Source: Biomphalaria glabrata
Taxonomy: Eukaryota > Mollusca > Gastropoda > Planorbidae
DNA: 64,000 nt
Direction: 5' to 3'
NCBI RefSeq assembly: GCF_947242115.1
Contig: NC_074721.1
Span: 40,368,754 to 40,432,753 of the forward strand
Positions 46,471 to 64,000 of the stretch are shown here, piece after piece; position 1 is the first letter of the stretch; each line of letters begins with the position of its first letter. Made by a program: the position numbers and the translations under genes. The notes under the pieces were generated by a model. It had not been told where the DNA came from. It searched no databases and saw only the letters and a program-made list of their open reading frames with translations.

Positions 46471-47572
46471 TAACTATAACGTGTTAATGTGAAGTGCAAT
46501 TAGTTTAAAATATATATAAAAATATTGTGATATAGGTGTTTATCTTTAAGTTAATATTTTAGTCTGACCGATGACCACTACATCTTACCCAAAATTACTC
46601 TACATCTTCATAATTACCTAACACTATATAGGCCTACATAAAACTTTGAAAAATTGATTTCCCGTGATTAAAGCACCTTTGAAATACTTTAATGAATTTA
46701 TTTAAAACCAAGAAATACCCTTTCCCCTAAGTTTGATAATATAATGCACTTGACTGTCTATGACTCTATAGGGATATAAATCTGTTTACTTACTAGTTTG
46801 TTTTGACGGATAAAAAGTAATGGGTACCTGTCATTAGTTGGGGAAAATTAAACGCCGTTTGTGGTTGTGCTAGCTACATGACACCCTCGTTAGCCGAAAG
46901 CCACAGAATCAGTCGATCTTTACATCATCTGCCCTGTATACCACATGGTGGGAAAGGGAACTTGATTTAACTTGCTTACTTGTCTGTTTTGGCGCAAAAT
47001 GACAGTTAGTGGTAACAGAGTTATTGAGTGTGAACAAACCATAATGGCCTCGGGGGAAGAAACTCACTAGCTATCCACCCATGAGAGGGAAAACATTGCA
47101 GCTATACCCATACATGAGACTGGCGATTCTTATGAAGTTTTCAGCATACATGCGACGCCTCTGGTCACAAACTGATGTAACAATCGATATTCTCTTGAAC
47201 ACTTCAGCTGGTTGGAACTGTGTTTCTGTAGGTGCCACCTAGTCCATGTCCAGGCTCTGTATTCATATATATATATATATATATATATATCTATATATAT
47301 ATATATATTCATTGAATATCATTGAGTTCATTGATATAGCTAGTGTTTTTTTTTTTATGTTTGTTTTTGTAAATACAAGCCCATAGAAATATGTCTTTGC
47401 TTTTAAATGAAAAAAAAAAACTTTTTTGAAAACTTTTTAACGATTGAGCCTATTATAAACATTAACAATGTGCGGTTTCTTTTAATATGTCTTAATGTTA
47501 ACATCTTAAATTGATTGTATTTGTCTTTCCCTTTTTTTTTTTTCTATGATTAACATTGTTTTTTTTTTTTAG
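46471..47572. other. Spacer with partial SINE (46819-46974) and AT microsatellite (47263-47310)
   Basis: The SINE fragment is family 1 on the plus strand, lacking its tRNA head (aatgggtacctgtcattagt to ggaaagggaactt). Upstream exons and the promoter of the repeat-protein gene may lie here, but I could not support any. Confidence 0.45.
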
Positions 47573-61619
<14,047 letters not shown>

Positions 61620-61754
61620 GAAGTTAAAAATTATTTCAACCTTCACCAACTATTAGGCGGTTTTTTTTTTTGTTTTTTTTTTTTTGCAACTAATTTTTTT
61701 TTCTTGATTTTAGCACTTTTTAAATCTGACAGATGGCATTGGTTAAGCCTTAAA

Positions 61755-61771
61755 AATAAATGTTAAATAAA
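61755..61771 (+). promoter_or_regulatory. Two AATAAA polyadenylation signals
   Basis: AATAAA at 61755-61760 and 61766-61771, about 135-150 bp past the stop of the repeat-protein exon. Confidence 0.65.
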
Positions 61772-62272
61772 TTAAATTTGACAACTTATTTCTTGTTTAT
61801 TATGAAATTTTTTTATTTGGTGGCAATACATTTGACCAAAAAAAAAAAAAAAAAAAATGTCTTTCATTAGGGAAATAATTAGGGGTCTCCACAACACTAA
61901 ATCCGGCCTCAGAGCTCCACATTGAGCATTTTTTTTAGCCTTCTTAATCTATATTAGCGCTTGGCTCCTTATTTCGGTCATTATGGTTTTAAATAATTTA
62001 TTAGAGGTTAAATGTTGGCTTCAATAATGTGTTAGGTGCCTCTGTTTGGGTTATAATTGCCGGTGTCGGTGCATCTTGTAGCCTGCTGTTTGCTGAGTCA
62101 CTTTTGTTTCATGCTATTTTTTCTTATAAACGTTGGAGTTTCGGTTTTGTCCAGTTGAATGGGAGAATAATGAAAGTCCACAGGCGCAGTGAGAGAAATC
62201 GCTATGACAAAAGTCGTGGATAAAGGGAGGCTTATTAATAAATGAAATTAATACTAAAAGCAATATTTCTTG
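61772..62272. other. Spacer with no recognised gene
   Basis: Poly-A and poly-T runs near 61660-61860. A 64-codon open stretch at 62029-62223 has no splice or homology support and is not called. Confidence 0.35.
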
Positions 62273-64000
62273 AGGAATAATATGATATTGTTATCAATGT
62301 TGCATCACCTATTGTTTGATATGATAGGGTTATCAATGTTGCATCACCTATTGTTTGATGTGATAGTGTTATCAATGTTGCATCACCTATTGTTTGATGT
62401 GATAGTGTTATCAATGTTGCATCACCTATTGTTTGATATGATAGTGTTATCAATGTTGCATCACCTATTGTTTGATGTGATAGTGTTATCAATGTTGCAT
62501 CACCTATTGTTTGATGTGATAGTGTTATCAATGTTGCATCACCTATTGTTTGATGTGATAGTGTTATCAATGTTGCATCACCTATTGTTTGATGTGATAG
62601 TGTTATCAATGTTGCATCACCTATTGTTTGATGTGATAGTGTTATCAATGTTGCATCACCTATTGTTTGATGTGATAGTGTTATCAATGTTGCATCACCT
62701 ATTGTTTGATGTGATAGTGTTATCAATGTTGCATCACCTATTGTTTGATGTGATAGTGTTATCAATGTTGCATCACCAATTGTTTGATGTGATAGTGTTA
62801 TCAATGTTGCATCACCTATTGTTTGATGTGATAGTGTTATCAATGTTGCATCACCTATTGTTTGATATGATAGTGTTATCAATGTTGCATCACCTATTGT
62901 TTGATATGATAGTGTTATCAATGTTGCATCACCTATTGTTTGATGTGATTGTGTTATCAATGTTGCATCACCTATTGTTTGATGTGATAGTGTTATCAAT
63001 GTTGCATCACCTATTGTTTGATGTGATAGTGTTATCAATGTTGCATCACCTATTGTTTGATGTGATAGTGTTATCAATGTTGCATCACCTATTGTTTGAT
63101 GTGATAGTGTTATCAATGTTGCATCACCTATTGTTTGATATGATAGTGTTATCAATGTTGCATCACCTATTGTTTGATATGATAGTGTTATCAATGTTGC
63201 ATCACCTATTGTTTGATATGATAGTGTTATCAATGTTGCATCACCTATTGTTTGATATGATAGTGTTATCAATGTTGCATCACCTATTGTTTGATGTGAT
63301 AGTGTTATCAATGTTGCATCACCTATTGTTTGATGTGATAGTGTTATCAATGTTGCATCACCTATTGTTTGATGTGATAGTGTTATCAATGTTGCATCAC
63401 CTATTGTTTGATGTGATAGTGTTATCAATGTTGCATCATCTATTGTTTGATGTGATAGTGTTATCAATGTTGCATCACCTATTGTTTGATGTGATAGTGT
63501 TATCAATGTTGCATCACCTATTGTTTGATGTGATAGTGTTATCAATGTTGCATCACCTATTGTTTGATGTGATAGTGTTATCAATGTTGCATCACCTATT
63601 GTTTGATGTGATAGTGTTATCAATGTTGCATCACCTATTGTTTGATATGATAGTGTTATCAATGTTGCATCACCTATTGTTTGATGTGATAGTGTTATCA
63701 ATGTTGCATCACCTATTGTTTGATGTGATAGTGTTATCAATGTTGCATCACCTATTGTTTGATGTGATAGTGTTATCAATGTTGCATCACCTATTGTTTG
63801 ATGTGATAGTGTTATCAATGTTGCATCACCTATTGTTTGATGTGATAGTGTTATCAATGTTGCATCACCTATTGTTTGATGTGATAGTGTTATCAATGTT
63901 GCATCACCTATTGTTTGATGTGATAGTGTTATCAATGTTGCATCACCTATTGTTTGATGTGATAGTGTTATCAATGTTGCATCACCTATTGTTTGATGTG
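62273..64000. repeat. 39-bp minisatellite, at least 44 copies, runs off the window
   Basis: The unit is gtgttatcaatgttgcatca then cctattgtttgatgtgata. It is nearly perfect, with a few changes such as gatgtg/gatatg. The period is a multiple of three, so one minus-strand frame is open throughout; this is expected and is not evidence of a gene. Confidence 0.97.

Noticed and set aside
62029-62223. 64-codon ORF with a hydrophobic start
   Set aside because: No cysteine pattern, splice context or homology. The length is within chance expectation.
62235-63974. 579-codon minus-strand ORF
   Set aside because: Same effect of a 39-bp period. It encodes only a 13-residue repeat with no unique domain.

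Overview
The window looks like gene-poor nuclear DNA from a heterobranch (probably pulmonate or planorbid) snail. That call is inference. It rests on AT-rich sequence with spliced genes (GT/AG introns, AATAAA signals), dense hAT miniature elements, tRNA-headed SINEs, several LINE types, GATA microsatellites and long minisatellites. No prokaryotic features, CRISPR arrays, rRNA or free tRNA genes were seen.

Main result 1 (2.7-30.2 kb): three related genes with the same architecture, none of which stands out as a long ORF. One is on the minus strand (2772-5262) and two are on the plus strand (14970-19951 and 26089-30109). Each has a 55-nt coding exon for a hydrophobic MKL... leader, a 65-nt exon 2 and a 90- or 96-nt terminal exon, with identical intron phases. 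Each also has an acceptor site just before the ATG exon, which implies a non-coding first exon. The predicted 69-71 aa secreted peptides share exactly the spacing C-X5-C-X14-CC-X21-C-X-C. I do not recognise the family; it is the best candidate here for an undescribed system.

Main result 2 (47.6-61.8 kb): a plus-strand gene that I do not recognise. Six exons have mutually compatible phases. The last exon is 8.3 kb and encodes exactly 151 uninterrupted copies of an 18-residue acidic repeat with one Cys per unit, followed by a 26-residue tail, a stop and two AATAAA signals. Its 5' end was not found.

Mobile and repeat layout: 0-1.3 kb is a decayed hAT. The 4-14 kb region holds LINE tails (some as inverted pairs), a ZMYM1-like hAT with a perfect 8-bp target duplication, SINEs and a LINE endonuclease fragment. 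The introns of the peptide genes are full of insertions, including a Dong/R4-like LINE tail sitting in a TAA repeat. A 3.1-kb minisatellite separates the two plus-strand paralogues. At 32.4-34.3 kb a CATGGTCT minisatellite carries two solo-LTR-like fossils, one with a hAT MITE nested inside. At 36.1-43.8 kb a hAT element with a perfect target duplication contains a 5.2-kb 28-bp satellite with a 1,919-bp higher-order period. At 43.8-46.5 kb are LINE and 53-bp repeats. A 39-bp minisatellite runs off the right edge (62.3-64.0 kb).

The peptide genes may form one lineage-specific secreted family. Nothing in the sequence links them functionally to the repeat-protein gene.
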